DNA of 64,000 nucleotides from Paraburkholderia saeva (lineage in GTDB: Bacteria; Pseudomonadota; Gammaproteobacteria; Burkholderiales; Burkholderiaceae). The DNA lies in the NCBI RefSeq assembly GCF_907164555.1, contig NZ_CAJQZC010000004.1, positions 62,001 to 126,000 on the forward strand, given 5' to 3'. Below, piece by piece: positions 18,194 to 27,354 of the stretch (position 1 is its first letter; each line of letters starts with the position of its first letter). Made by a program: the position numbers and the translations under genes. Below the pieces are notes generated by a model, which searched no databases, was not told where the DNA came from, and was given only the letters and a program-made list of their open reading frames with translations.

Positions 18194-18730
18194 GTGGTTG
18201 CGCGCGAGCGGCTGTGTGTCGAACTTGGGGCAGTGAGGTTGCGCTGGGACGACTGGTGCATGCGCCGTGGCTTGACCGCAGGCGAAGGCGTACGACAGTT
18301 GATTGCCGCTGCCATCGATGACGACGCTGACGGCCGGCCCGGCGCGTCCGATCCGGGACTGGCGAGGCCAGTCGTTGGAGAGCCGCGCAGTCGCATCGAA
18401 ATCCGCCTGACCATGACGGAACTGGAGGCTGTCGAGCAGCGTGCATCCGCAATGGGGCTGAGTGGTAACCGCTGGATCGTGTCACTGGTCCGCGCGCAGT
18501 TAGCGCGCGAGCCTCAGCTTGGTGAGCATGAGATGCAGGCGCTGTCGGAGTCCAATCGACAACTGGCTGGCATCAGCCGCTTGCTGGGCCAGTTCGCGCG
18601 TTCGGGCATGGCCTGGACCGTGCGTGAGAATTGGACGGCCGACTGGCTGGAAATCCGGAGCCGGATTGATGCTCACCTGCGTGCGACTGCGGCCGTCATT
18701 CGCACGAGCCTGGACCGATGGAGCCGCTGA
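18194..18730 (+). CDS. MobC-like relaxosome accessory protein
   Basis: This 178-residue protein has a central RSRIEIRLTMTELEAVEQRASAMGLS segment followed by NRWIVSLVRAQL, the ribbon-helix-helix-like pattern of bacterial mobilisation (MobC) proteins that help the relaxase open oriT. An N-terminal helical region and a C-terminal helix precede and follow it. The GTG start at 18194 is preceded by GAGGTGA. The stop is one base from the relaxase start, so the two genes are coupled and the products should work together. Confidence 0.7.
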   Translation: MVARERLCVELGAVRLRWDDWCMRRGLTAGEGVRQLIAAAIDDDADGRPGASDPGLARPVVGEPRSRIEIRLTMTELEAVEQRASAMGLSGNRWIVSLVRAQLAREPQLGEHEMQALSESNRQLAGISRLLGQFARSGMAWTVRENWTADWLEIRSRIDAHLRATAAVIRTSLDRWSR

Positions 18731-18731
18731 C

Positions 18732-19745
18732 ATGCCTTACCCGAAAATCTACATCGACGCGATGCTCGTGAACTGGGGTGACCGGCTGTTTCAGGAACCG
18801 CTTCGGCATGCCCGTGCCTTGCGCCTCTCGCGCGCAGGCATTCGTGACGAAGCCGCCCGCATGCGCGCCCAGATAGCCCGGACGCTCAGGCGCACTCCGG
18901 AAGTGATGGTCAAGATCACCAACAAGGCGGCCAGTGCACAGGGCATGGGCGCTGTGCGTCGGCATTTGCGTTACATCTCCCGTAATGGCAGGGTCGAGCT
19001 GGAAGACCAGGACTGTGACCGTATCGCCGGTGTCGATGCGTTACGCGAGCTCACGCAGGCCTGGCAGCTCGGCGGGTGGGGCATCCCGGAGACCAGTACA
19101 CGTCGCGAAGTGTTCAATATCCTGCTGTCGATGCCACCGGGCACGGATCGTCAGGCCGTGCGTAATGCGGTGCGAGACTTCGCAGCGCTGGAGTTCGGCG
19201 ATGGGCGTGCGTACGTCTTTGCGGCGCATGACGACGAAGCCCATCCACATGTGCATCTGAGCGTGCAGGTACGTGGCCCGGACGGGCGTCGCCTGAATCC
19301 GCGTCACCAGGATCTTCAGCGCTGGCGTGAGCGCTTTGCGGAGCAGCTACGCGAGCATGGTGTCGAGGCGAACGCGACGCCCCGGCGCGCGCGCGGCGCG
19401 ACGCAGCGCTATCCGAAACCCGCGGTTGTGCACATGATCGCGCGCGGCGAGACGCCGAGCCACTGGGCGCCGTTGCCGACCGATGCACAGCGTGACGCAG
19501 GGTGGATAGCGCATGGCGGTGTCTTTGCCGCCTGGCGTGAGATGGCCTATGCGATGGCGAAGTCGCGCACACGTGAGGATCGTGCGATGGCCGTCGAGAT
19601 GGCGTATTTCGTTGGGGCCATGCCGGTGCAGCGGGACCGGCCTGTTACCGGGCGCACGCGGGACGCAGCGCGTGAGCAGCCGGATCGAACGGCACCGGCG
19701 GTGGACGGCCGGTCGGATGGCGCCGAGCCGGATGTCGAACGCTGA
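18732..19745 (+). CDS. MOBP-type relaxase (TraI/VirD2-like)
   Basis: This 337-residue protein is the transesterase that nicks oriT and leads the strand through the channel. Tyrosine 81 in RRHLRYISRNG is the likely nucleophile by comparison with the YITD region of RP4 TraI. The metal-binding histidine motif is HDDEAHPHVHLSVQV near residue 166. It is shorter than many relaxases because its accessory domains are encoded separately. ATG 18732 lies after the MobC-like stop; the open frame reaching back to 18519 overlaps that gene. A P-type nick site is found about 7.6 kb downstream. Confidence 0.85.
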   Translation: MPYPKIYIDAMLVNWGDRLFQEPLRHARALRLSRAGIRDEAARMRAQIARTLRRTPEVMVKITNKAASAQGMGAVRRHLRYISRNGRVELEDQDCDRIAGVDALRELTQAWQLGGWGIPETSTRREVFNILLSMPPGTDRQAVRNAVRDFAALEFGDGRAYVFAAHDDEAHPHVHLSVQVRGPDGRRLNPRHQDLQRWRERFAEQLREHGVEANATPRRARGATQRYPKPAVVHMIARGETPSHWAPLPTDAQRDAGWIAHGGVFAAWREMAYAMAKSRTREDRAMAVEMAYFVGAMPVQRDRPVTGRTRDAAREQPDRTAPAVDGRSDGAEPDVER

Positions 19746-19760
19746 TATATGGAGGCACTG

Positions 19761-20552
19761 ATGGTCATGCCTATCGTGCCGTGGATCGGTGGCAAGCGTC
19801 GTCTGGCCGATGTCCTGATTCCGCGTTTTCCGCCGCATACCTGCTATGTCGAGGTTTTTGCAGGAGCGGCGGCGCTATTCTTCTTGCGGCCGCCGGCAGA
19901 GATTGAGGTGCTGAACGACGTCAACGACGATCTCGTCAATCCTTATCGTGTCGTGCAGCACCATCCCGAAGAGTTCACACGCCAGTTCAAATGGGTTTTG
20001 AGCAGCCGGCAGGTATTCAAGTGGCTGAACGATACGTTGCCCGAAACGCTCACTGATATTCAGCGTGCCGCGCGTTTCTATTATTTGCAACTGAACTGCT
20101 TTGGTGGCCGTGTCGAGGGGCGTACCTTCGGGACAGCTACGACATCGTCGCCTGGTCTCAACTTGATGCGTCTGGAAGAAACGCTGTCGGCGGCGCATCT
20201 TCGTCTGTCCGGCGCTTATATCGAAAAGCTCGACTGGCAGGTATGCATCAGCCGATACGATCGACCTCATATATTCTTCTTTCTCGATCCGCCATACTGG
20301 CAGACGGAGGGCTATGGGGTGCCGTTTGGTATGGAGCAGTATGAACGGATGGCGAATGTAATGAGAGAAATCAAAGGGCGCGCGATCGTGACCGTGAACG
20401 ACCATCCGGATATGCGGAAAGTGTTTGCGGAACTGGACTTCGAACGTGTGGAAATCCAGTACACAGTCGGCGGTGCAGGATCTGCGGCGCCGCGTGGAGA
20501 GCTGATTATCTATCGCTGGGACAAGGCTAACGATCCGGCCGGCTTGTTCTGA
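19761..20552 (+). CDS. Dam-like DNA N6-adenine methyltransferase (D12 class)
   Basis: This protein of about 263 residues is an adenine methyltransferase. It shows the N-terminal SAM site (IVPWIGGKRRLADVLIPRF and EVFAGAAALFF), the NDVNDDLVN acidic loop and the catalytic motif FLDPPYWQTEGYG. It is solitary: no cognate restriction gene lies beside it. Plasmid-borne methylases of this kind often protect incoming DNA from host restriction. GGAGG at 19751 sits five bases before ATG 19761, so this start is preferred to the in-frame ATG at 19749. Target sequence cannot be read from the protein. Confidence 0.85.
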   Translation: MVMPIVPWIGGKRRLADVLIPRFPPHTCYVEVFAGAAALFFLRPPAEIEVLNDVNDDLVNPYRVVQHHPEEFTRQFKWVLSSRQVFKWLNDTLPETLTDIQRAARFYYLQLNCFGGRVEGRTFGTATTSSPGLNLMRLEETLSAAHLRLSGAYIEKLDWQVCISRYDRPHIFFFLDPPYWQTEGYGVPFGMEQYERMANVMREIKGRAIVTVNDHPDMRKVFAELDFERVEIQYTVGGAGSAAPRGELIIYRWDKANDPAGLF

Positions 20553-20616
20553 TGCCGGGGGAATCAAGCGATAGACCTGTTTCGTTCGCAGCAGGCCGTC
20601 AGTTCAAGGTTAGGGC

Positions 20617-21048
20617 TCACGGATCGGCGAACCATACAGCAGGCCCTGCTTTGAACGTGGCAAAGAGCAGAAAGAGCACGGTGATCAGCAGGATAGGAAC
20701 ACCGTAAATAGCCAGAGGGAAGAACAGCGCGAGCTGGAGAGCCGATCCACCTGCTCCGTGAGGGAGGTCGGTATCCCGGATGTTCTCGTAGATCAGCCAC
20801 GCGACCGCGACCAACCCCATTCCCATGAGAATGATGCCACCTGATTGCGGGGTGTGGCGCAGGAATGCGGTTCCCCATGCATAGAATCCCCACCACAGGA
20901 AATTGATGCCGATGGCTGCAAGCCAGAATCCTCGCTTCGTAAAAAAGCTGTAGCCGAACCGGCGCCGGCAGTGGCGACTAAATAGTTGGATACTTTTGGC
21001 AATTCCGACGACAGCGCCGAGGATAAGCGTTAGTTTTAGAGGTTCCAC
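20617..21048 (-). CDS. Small polytopic membrane protein of unknown function
   Basis: This 143-residue protein begins with GTG (preceded on its strand by GGGAGAACATTCC) and has about four hydrophobic stretches: LTLILGAVVGIAK, WLAAIGINFLWWGFYAW, GGIILMGMGLVAVAWLIY and LFFPLAIYGVPILLITVLFLL. A basic loop, HCRRRFGY, follows the first helix. I do not recognise a family. It is transcribed against the methyltransferase (convergent) and away from the HNH-like gene (divergent). It could be an entry-exclusion or surface-stability protein, but nothing in the sequence proves this. Confidence 0.55.
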   Translation of the reverse strand: MEPLKLTLILGAVVGIAKSIQLFSRHCRRRFGYSFFTKRGFWLAAIGINFLWWGFYAWGTAFLRHTPQSGGIILMGMGLVAVAWLIYENIRDTDLPHGAGGSALQLALFFPLAIYGVPILLITVLFLLFATFKAGPAVWFADP

Positions 21049-21238
21049 GGAATGTTCTCCCGGGTGTTTGGCCCGATCGGGGCTTTGCTATCGATCAGGA
21101 GCAGAGCCTGGCTGCAGGAATCGGTATCGACTGCCTCTTTTAATATAGATGGTCGTGTCACGAATGCAATGCCATGTCATTTTAGTGTTGCGGACATCGT
21201 GGTATTGCAGCGAACGACACCTCTACCCGATAAATCGA

Positions 21239-22483
21239 ATGGATGATGAACTTGTTGTGGCTTTGCGAAAGTCACGCGAAAACTTTTTTGCGAGAGTGGC
21301 ACGAGGTCAATCTCCGCTCGATGGCGTGATGTCCCCATTGACACGCATGCTGATCGAACGGTTTGGCGCCGACGGCGTGGACATGACGTCTGCTTGGAGC
21401 TTCACTCCCACGGACTGGATATGCCCATCGTGCGGTCGGACGAAGGCCGATATCGTGCGTCTCAACAGTAAGCAACGGTTGATGTGCCGGTTAGTGGAAC
21501 ATCACGATCACATGAAAGATCTGGTCGAGCGAGAATTCAAGCTCGCGTGCAAAGCTCAGGACGTCGTTGTCGCGGACGAGCGAGCCAAGCGATTCGCTGA
21601 TCGCGCGTCGCAAATGGTCTCTGCCTATGACAATACTATCGTTTGCGACGACTGCAATGGCGCGGATGCCATGGCGAAGAGCGCTGCGAATACACACAAG
21701 AATTTCTCGTACTCGCCACAGGAAATCCGTCAGTTTGTTCGGCCACGACCCAATCAGCCGCATGAGATTGACGGAGACGAAGCTAGGCGAATCTGGAAGA
21801 GTCAGACCGAGACGTTCGCGCTGCGCCTTAAGATTGTTAAACGTATAGCGATGATCGCCGCGACCGATGCGCACTGGCACCAGGAAATCCCTCGTATGCA
21901 GCGAGCAGAGGAAGTTTATAAGAACGCGGAATCTATCGCGAGTTATAACTATGCGCCGGGGGCTCACTATGAGCTAGCGGGCGATAAATGCCGGCCGCTT
22001 TCCGATGTGTTCGATCAATGGCGGCGCGTCGTTCAGCCGAAACCTGGATCGGGTCCCAGCGATAAGGATATTGAATACGTCGCCAAGGTCACTTCTACGA
22101 AGTTCTGGAGTCGTGTTCCAGACGATTGGTGCTGCGTGACGTGCAAGAGATCGAAGCGTGAAACTGTTCGGAAGTCGAAAAAGGACTGGACCTTCCTGCT
22201 ATCTGACCCCGACTTTTATGATCAGCCTTCGGGATACCCGAAGCAGCGTGTAATTGCATGTGGTGAGTGCGGTGCGCTCGCTACTAATCTCGGCAAAGAA
22301 GCGAGTCTGACTGCTGGTATATCGTCGGATCAAAATTATGGGCGTTATCTGACGATTTCGGAGCTTGCAAGCATCGTCCGACCACAGGCTTATGGTCGAC
22401 ACAACGTCGATAACGAACGGGTTGATCAGCTTATGGAGAGTCTGGTCACTCGCGTGAGAATGCTAAATGGAGTGCTTGACTGA
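21239..22483 (+). CDS. Duplicated HNH/zinc-finger protein, possible nuclease
   Basis: This protein of about 414 residues carries two related zinc-binding modules. The first has WICPSCGRTK, then LVEHHDHM and a second cysteine pair, CDDCNGADAMAK, which together resemble an HNH/recombination-endonuclease VII-like fold. Between them is SYSPQEIRQFVRPRPNQPHEID. The second module repeats the order as WCCVTCKRSKR, CGECGALATNLGK and YLTISELASIVRP but lacks the histidines, so only the first is likely catalytic. ATG 21239 starts the conserved part; the frame upstream to 21149 looks noncoding. It lies just before the Hachiman-like pair and may be an independent defence nuclease. Confidence 0.5.
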   Translation: MDDELVVALRKSRENFFARVARGQSPLDGVMSPLTRMLIERFGADGVDMTSAWSFTPTDWICPSCGRTKADIVRLNSKQRLMCRLVEHHDHMKDLVEREFKLACKAQDVVVADERAKRFADRASQMVSAYDNTIVCDDCNGADAMAKSAANTHKNFSYSPQEIRQFVRPRPNQPHEIDGDEARRIWKSQTETFALRLKIVKRIAMIAATDAHWHQEIPRMQRAEEVYKNAESIASYNYAPGAHYELAGDKCRPLSDVFDQWRRVVQPKPGSGPSDKDIEYVAKVTSTKFWSRVPDDWCCVTCKRSKRETVRKSKKDWTFLLSDPDFYDQPSGYPKQRVIACGECGALATNLGKEASLTAGISSDQNYGRYLTISELASIVRPQAYGRHNVDNERVDQLMESLVTRVRMLNGVLD

Positions 22484-22821
22484 GTCGTAACCGATCATTG
22501 ATCGATATCGTTTCGACGTTTTCATCTACTTTGGCCTGAAACGACGCGTTAGTACGTGAGCATTGTTGGTAGGTATGGAAGCCTGACTCGTCACTTCTCC
22601 GGGCACTGTTACGCTAACATGTAGCAAGATTCCTAAGGCGCGGTGGTAACCCGAAAGGAGCGGCAAGCCATGTATCTGGCTCAACGCAATATTTCGAATT
22701 TCAATAAGCAGCGGACGTGTGCAAAGTTTCAAAGGATGAGCGCGCCGCAGCGTAAAATAATATGTACATTAGCAAGGGGGTTGAACGTGTATTGGCCTGA
22801 ACCGGCTGAAGGCAGGCAAAA
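22484..22821. other. Intergenic region before the nuclease-helicase pair
   Basis: About 340 bases that hold no convincing gene. A 53-codon frame starts at 22670 after AAAGGAGCGGCAAGCC and runs to 22831, overlapping the next gene; the ribosome site is good but the peptide looks random. The region should contain the promoter for the nuclease-helicase operon, but no clear -35/-10 pair could be picked with confidence. Confidence 0.5.
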
Positions 22822-23622
22822 ATGCCGCTGACGCTAACGCCGGTGACGCACGGCAAGCTCTGCCACGGCTCCCGTTGGGCGATCGCTGACGAGGACGACC
22901 TCGCTCGCAAAGTCGCGTATCTTGCACTCGGTCAGTCGCGCCATGTGGCAGCGATCCTCGCCAAAATCGACAAAAAAGGTCCCGCGACACGTAGCGACAC
23001 TGCCAAGGCAGCGATCAAGCTCCTCACTGTCCCGGAGGATAAGGACCCGTACCACCGCGACGGCTGGATCTTCCAGGCGATCTCTTGGATCGCCGCCTAC
23101 CGGAACGACGCTGGGGCCGTCGTGCGGGCGCCACACGCCATCCTTGCCCACAAGGGCTTCGATGGCATGCAGCTCCGACTGGACGTAGCCAACGAAAAGG
23201 TTGCCGCCGTCGTCATCTTCGAGGATAAGGCGACAGTGAACCAGCGGTCGACAATCACTGGTGACGTATGGGATGGCATCAGGGCGCTGGAGCGAGGCGA
23301 GAGGATGCCCGAGCTTATCCAGGAGACTGGCGCGATCCTGGAGGCGCATCAGCTACGTTTCCCGGAGTTGGACATCGACGCGGCAGTTGAGACCATCTTG
23401 TGGAAAGAGGCCCGGCACTATCGCGTCGCCATCACGGCCGACAACTCCCACGATGACGACGGCATGCGCGAGGCGCTCTTCAAGGGCTTCGAAAAGGTAG
23501 CGCCCGGCGACCGCAAGCGTCGTCAGGCCGAGACTATGTCCATTCCTGGTTTGCGGAAATGGATGGAACAGTTCGCGGCGAAGGCGATTGGGCAGATCGA
23601 AGCGTGGAGGGACGATGTTTGA
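22822..23622 (+). CDS. HamA/AbpA-like predicted nuclease (DUF1837-type)
   Basis: This 266-residue protein resembles the nuclease subunit of two-gene nuclease-helicase defence systems of the Hachiman/AbpAB kind. The key visible motif is KGFDGMQLRLD followed about 15 residues later by VVIFEDKATVNQR, which fits the D...ExK order of PD-(D/E)XK nucleases. A conserved acidic helix VWDGIRALERGER follows. The stop overlaps the helicase start by eight bases, so the two are coupled. Family assignment is by motif and neighbour; the DUF1837 match is inferred, not tested. ATG 22822 follows AAGGCAGGCAAAA. Confidence 0.55.
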   Translation: MPLTLTPVTHGKLCHGSRWAIADEDDLARKVAYLALGQSRHVAAILAKIDKKGPATRSDTAKAAIKLLTVPEDKDPYHRDGWIFQAISWIAAYRNDAGAVVRAPHAILAHKGFDGMQLRLDVANEKVAAVVIFEDKATVNQRSTITGDVWDGIRALERGERMPELIQETGAILEAHQLRFPELDIDAAVETILWKEARHYRVAITADNSHDDDGMREALFKGFEKVAPGDRKRRQAETMSIPGLRKWMEQFAAKAIGQIEAWRDDV

Positions 23623-26600
23623 TCCCGTCACAATCAATCTGATCAGCGCCGCGCCGCCGCTGAGCTCGCTTAATCTGGAGGAGTTGCCCCGCCGCTTCAC
23701 CAACGCGTTCGCGGAGATCGTCGCAGCGCGTGTCCGATTGCGGGGCGCTGCCGATACGGAGGAACGGAGCGAGATCTTGGTTGAACTCCTCGACCAGATG
23801 CGCCGACTGGCAGCCACGCAGGAGCTGCTAGTCGCCACGGCGCCAGAGCGTGCTGACCGGGCGGCCGCGGCGTTCGTCGCTGGGACCGCCCACCAGCTCT
23901 GTCTGATGGCCGAGATCTCAGAGGGCGACGAGAGGCGTACGCCTTTCATCGACGCCATCCGCGCGGCGCCAGAGATTTGCAGCACCCTGCTGTTCCTAAT
24001 CGCGGACTCGCAAAGCGATGCAGCCGAGATGGCAAAGCGCTTGGTCCCCGAGGAGGAGGATCGTTCGACTGAAGCACAGCTGATCAAGGCTATCGGCGAT
24101 CTTGCTGCGGGGCGGCTTGGAGCGATCACCGACAAAGAAGGGGACCAGGACTATGATCGCCCGGCTGATCGAAGCGGGCCGAACCGAGCCGTGGACGCCT
24201 TGCTGAGGCGTCTGCACGCAGGCGTGATCCAGCTCGCGCGAGAGTTGCTGACGCGGCCGAAGGACGATCCCGAAGCGGTCGATACTTCCTGGGCGCATGA
24301 GATCTTCACCGAGGTCATAGACCTGTGTATCGCACCGATCGAAGGCGTCTTCGATGCCGACGGTCCCAGCGCCGTCAGCGTTTTTCCTGGGCCACTCCAC
24401 GTCGCGAAGCTGCTGCTCGCCATTTCGGGAGATCTGGCCGCCGCCAGCCTGTGCCGCGTGCCTGCGCCTTCAGGCGTCGACGAGAAGCAATGGTGGAATG
24501 TCGTTCGTCGAGCCGCCAGCAAGCGCCCTTATTTGTGGCGTAACCATCGCGCCGCGCTCGATGAGGGGTATCTCACGAAGGGGGTATCCGCAGCGGTCAG
24601 CTTCCCGACCGGAGGCGGAAAGTCCACACTTGCCGAACTAAAGATCGCCGCCGCTCTCCTCAGCGGCGGCAAGGCTGTGGTGCTCGCGCCGACTTTAGCG
24701 CTCGTCGATCAGACGACGTTCACACTCCAGAATGCGTTCAGGGACTTCAGCGTCTTCGGTGATCTCGATGAGGAGATCACCTTCTCTGACGTAGTCGAGT
24801 TGCCGGAGATCATCGTTACTACACCCGAGCGATGTCTGATGCTGCAATCCTTGCAGCCGGAGGCGTTCAAGGATGTAGGGCTGGTGATGTTCGACGAATG
24901 TCACCTTCTGCACCCGAGGGAGGCGGATCGGAGCCGTCGCAGCATCGATTCGATGCTTTGCATCCTCAACCTCACGCACTCGGCGCCTGACGCTGACCTC
25001 CTGCTGATTTCGGCGATGATGCAGAACGCGGAGGAAATCGCAGGATGGATTGCCGAGTTGACGGGCCGCCCATGCTTGGCGCTCGACCTGGCGTGGAAAC
25101 CCACTCGGCAGGCGCGCGGATGCGTCGCGTACAGCGCTGACCGGATCGCGGAGCTCGAGAACCTGATTCGCACCGAGCAAGCCGTCGCCAGCACGAAAGG
25201 GGTCCCGACTAAGCTGAAGTCGAAGCTCGATGCGCAGCCGCTCGCCTTCTTCTGCCTCCGACAGACCTGGGCGACTCGCAAGCGCAGCGATTATGCGCTG
25301 ATGGCTTTGCTCGACGAGCCAGTTGCGTTCGCGACGGGCGCGAACAAGCGAACGAAGGACTGGTACCTAACGCCAAACGGCAACAAGGTCGCTGGTGCGA
25401 TCGCAGCCGCGGCCGCCGAAGATGGCTTGAAAACGCTGACTTTCGTGCAGAGCACCGTTGCCGCCGAGTCCACCGTTCGGCATTTTCGGGAGCTGCTGCC
25501 CACGCGCCGCGTTCCGCTCACCGATGAGGAGCGAATGTGGCGCAAGCTCGTAGAGGAGGAACTCGGCGGCCCGCAACATTGCTACCTGAAGCTAGACGCC
25601 AAAGGCCGGGTGGAGGGCAGCGCCGCCAGCCACCACGCGCGGCTTATCAAGCATGAGCGTCTCTTGCATGAGTCGCTGTTCAAGCGGCGCGATGGCATCA
25701 ACGCACTCTTCGCCACGTCGACGCTCGCGCAAGGGATGAACCTTCCAAGCGACATCGTCCTGATTGCGGGAGACAGCCGATGGGACGTCGAAGGCGACAA
25801 GATGAAGCAGCTCGACGCCCATGAGCTTCTCAACGCCGCGGGGAGGGCGGGCCGGGCGGGTGAAGGCGGCCAGGGGTTCGTGCTCGTCATACCGAGCAAG
25901 ATTATCAATATCGACGACGAGAAGAACGACATCACCAGCCACTGGATGACCCTGCAGGGCATTTTCTCTCAATCGGATCAGTGCCTGAAGATCGACGATC
26001 CGCTAACAGCTCTGCTCGACCGGATCCATTCCGGGCTGTACGAAGGCAACGAGGAATACCTCCTCGCTCGCCTGCCCGTAGGCGACGGGGAGGCTCCGGA
26101 CGAGCCGGCCAAGTTAATGATCCGCAGGTCTTTCGCTGCATACCGTAAGCGCCGGGTGGACAAGGTCGCGTGGATCGAAAGTCGCATCACGTCAGCTCTG
26201 GCGCGGCGTGCCGAACTCGCCCCGAAGCAGGAGCTTACGTGGCTGGAACGCGTCGCTGCGTCGTCGGGCCTCCCATACAAGATCGTGGCGAGCCTGACAT
26301 CGCTCGTAGAAACTGGCGCGTTTGCTGGGAACTCTTCGGATTGCATGCAGACGCTATTCGGCTGGATTGAGACGCGTCCCGAATGGCTGCTCCAACTGAT
26401 CAGACCTAACGACATCGAAGGGCTGTTCGGGACCGACTACCGCGCCGTTGAAGGCGACAGGAAGAAGGCGAAGAAAGCCCTCCCGGTAATCAAAGCACTT
26501 CTTGAGGTGTGGATGGCAGGCAAGCCGCTCTGTGATCTCGAGCGAGCTATCGAGACCGCGGAGAAGGATATCAAGACCTGCGAGACGGCACGTCATTTCG

Positions 26601-26920
26601 CCGTGCGCTTGGCAGCAGATCTTGCTTTTGTGGCTGGCCTTCCTGCCCGGATCTTGGCGGCCAAGGCGCTCGCCGCTAGTGAAGAGCCCATTATCTCGAT
26701 TACGCTACGCACCTTGAGCGGCGTCGTCCGGAAGGGATGTGCCAGTGCCGAGCTTCTCGCGAACGCGGTTCATCTTAAGGATCGCTCGCGCCCTGCGGCT
26801 CGAGCTGCGTTCGCGAAAATTCAGCCTTACATTCAGCCAGGGAGCGAGTACGAAAGCTTCGATGACGTGCTGGCACGAGTGCGTCAGGCGCACACTCTGG
26901 CGCTGTTCGACGAGCGTTAG
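23615..26920 (+). CDS. HamB/AbpB-like Ski2-type SF2 helicase
   Basis: This helicase of about 1101 residues has a long N-terminal helical region (about 1-310), then Walker A FPTGGGKST, motif Ia APTLALVDQ, the DECH box VMFDECHLLHP, motif III ISAMM, and the second RecA domain with FATSTLAQGMNLPSD and AAGRAGRAGEGG (motif VI). The order and the DECH/GRAGR signature match Ski2-like helicases of defence systems. The C-terminal third is helical and probably a winged/ratchet region. Preceded and coupled to a nuclease-like gene, it should sense or unwind aberrant DNA and release the nuclease. It is longer than many HamB proteins. ATG 23615 is preferred over the upstream frame. Confidence 0.7.
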   Translation: MFDPVTINLISAAPPLSSLNLEELPRRFTNAFAEIVAARVRLRGAADTEERSEILVELLDQMRRLAATQELLVATAPERADRAAAAFVAGTAHQLCLMAEISEGDERRTPFIDAIRAAPEICSTLLFLIADSQSDAAEMAKRLVPEEEDRSTEAQLIKAIGDLAAGRLGAITDKEGDQDYDRPADRSGPNRAVDALLRRLHAGVIQLARELLTRPKDDPEAVDTSWAHEIFTEVIDLCIAPIEGVFDADGPSAVSVFPGPLHVAKLLLAISGDLAAASLCRVPAPSGVDEKQWWNVVRRAASKRPYLWRNHRAALDEGYLTKGVSAAVSFPTGGGKSTLAELKIAAALLSGGKAVVLAPTLALVDQTTFTLQNAFRDFSVFGDLDEEITFSDVVELPEIIVTTPERCLMLQSLQPEAFKDVGLVMFDECHLLHPREADRSRRSIDSMLCILNLTHSAPDADLLLISAMMQNAEEIAGWIAELTGRPCLALDLAWKPTRQARGCVAYSADRIAELENLIRTEQAVASTKGVPTKLKSKLDAQPLAFFCLRQTWATRKRSDYALMALLDEPVAFATGANKRTKDWYLTPNGNKVAGAIAAAAAEDGLKTLTFVQSTVAAESTVRHFRELLPTRRVPLTDEERMWRKLVEEELGGPQHCYLKLDAKGRVEGSAASHHARLIKHERLLHESLFKRRDGINALFATSTLAQGMNLPSDIVLIAGDSRWDVEGDKMKQLDAHELLNAAGRAGRAGEGGQGFVLVIPSKIINIDDEKNDITSHWMTLQGIFSQSDQCLKIDDPLTALLDRIHSGLYEGNEEYLLARLPVGDGEAPDEPAKLMIRRSFAAYRKRRVDKVAWIESRITSALARRAELAPKQELTWLERVAASSGLPYKIVASLTSLVETGAFAGNSSDCMQTLFGWIETRPEWLLQLIRPNDIEGLFGTDYRAVEGDRKKAKKALPVIKALLEVWMAGKPLCDLERAIETAEKDIKTCETARHFAVRLAADLAFVAGLPARILAAKALAASEEPIISITLRTLSGVVRKGCASAELLANAVHLKDRSRPAARAAFAKIQPYIQPGSEYESFDDVLARVRQAHTLALFDER

Positions 26921-27092
26921 AGCAGCCCTGACCCCGGTGCTGCGACTGCGGTGGAGCCCCTCAATGCATGATGTCGCCCCCAAGAAGCATGTCGAGGTAA
27001 GCGACCGTGATCGAGAGCGGGGGCAGCCCTATCGCTGCGCCCGGCGCTCCGCGCGCGGCGGCTCTCTTGCCATAGTCAGATACTGGGCGCAA

Positions 27093-27110
27093 ACATGAAT
27101 ATATTCATGT
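27093..27110. repeat. 18-base perfect palindrome ACATGAATATATTCATGT
   Basis: A perfect AT-rich dyad inside GC-rich noncoding DNA, about 170 bases after the helicase gene and 290 bases before the nick-like core. It is likely an operator or protein-binding site. No partner protein can be assigned. Confidence 0.5.
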
Positions 27111-27354
27111 CGATGATATGCGAAATCTGTGATGCGCGCAGACGATCAACACCGGCGCGGGGGCGGCGAGCGGACGCACGGTCGCGGACGACCACTGGGT
27201 TTGAGGGAGGAGCCCTGCAACTGGCACGGCGACTGGGCGTGCCGGCTGCAACAGCAAGCTCGTGGTCGATCGGAGCGCACACGTGCGAACGTACTGGGCG
27301 TCGCGGCGCAGCCGGACGAGACTGTCTGACGTCGATGCTAACTTAAGGTAGACC

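Noticed and set aside
22670..22831. 53-codon frame with a good ribosome site before the HamA-like gene
   Set aside because: The peptide has no recognisable pattern and overlaps the next gene; it could be a leader peptide, but nothing supports this.
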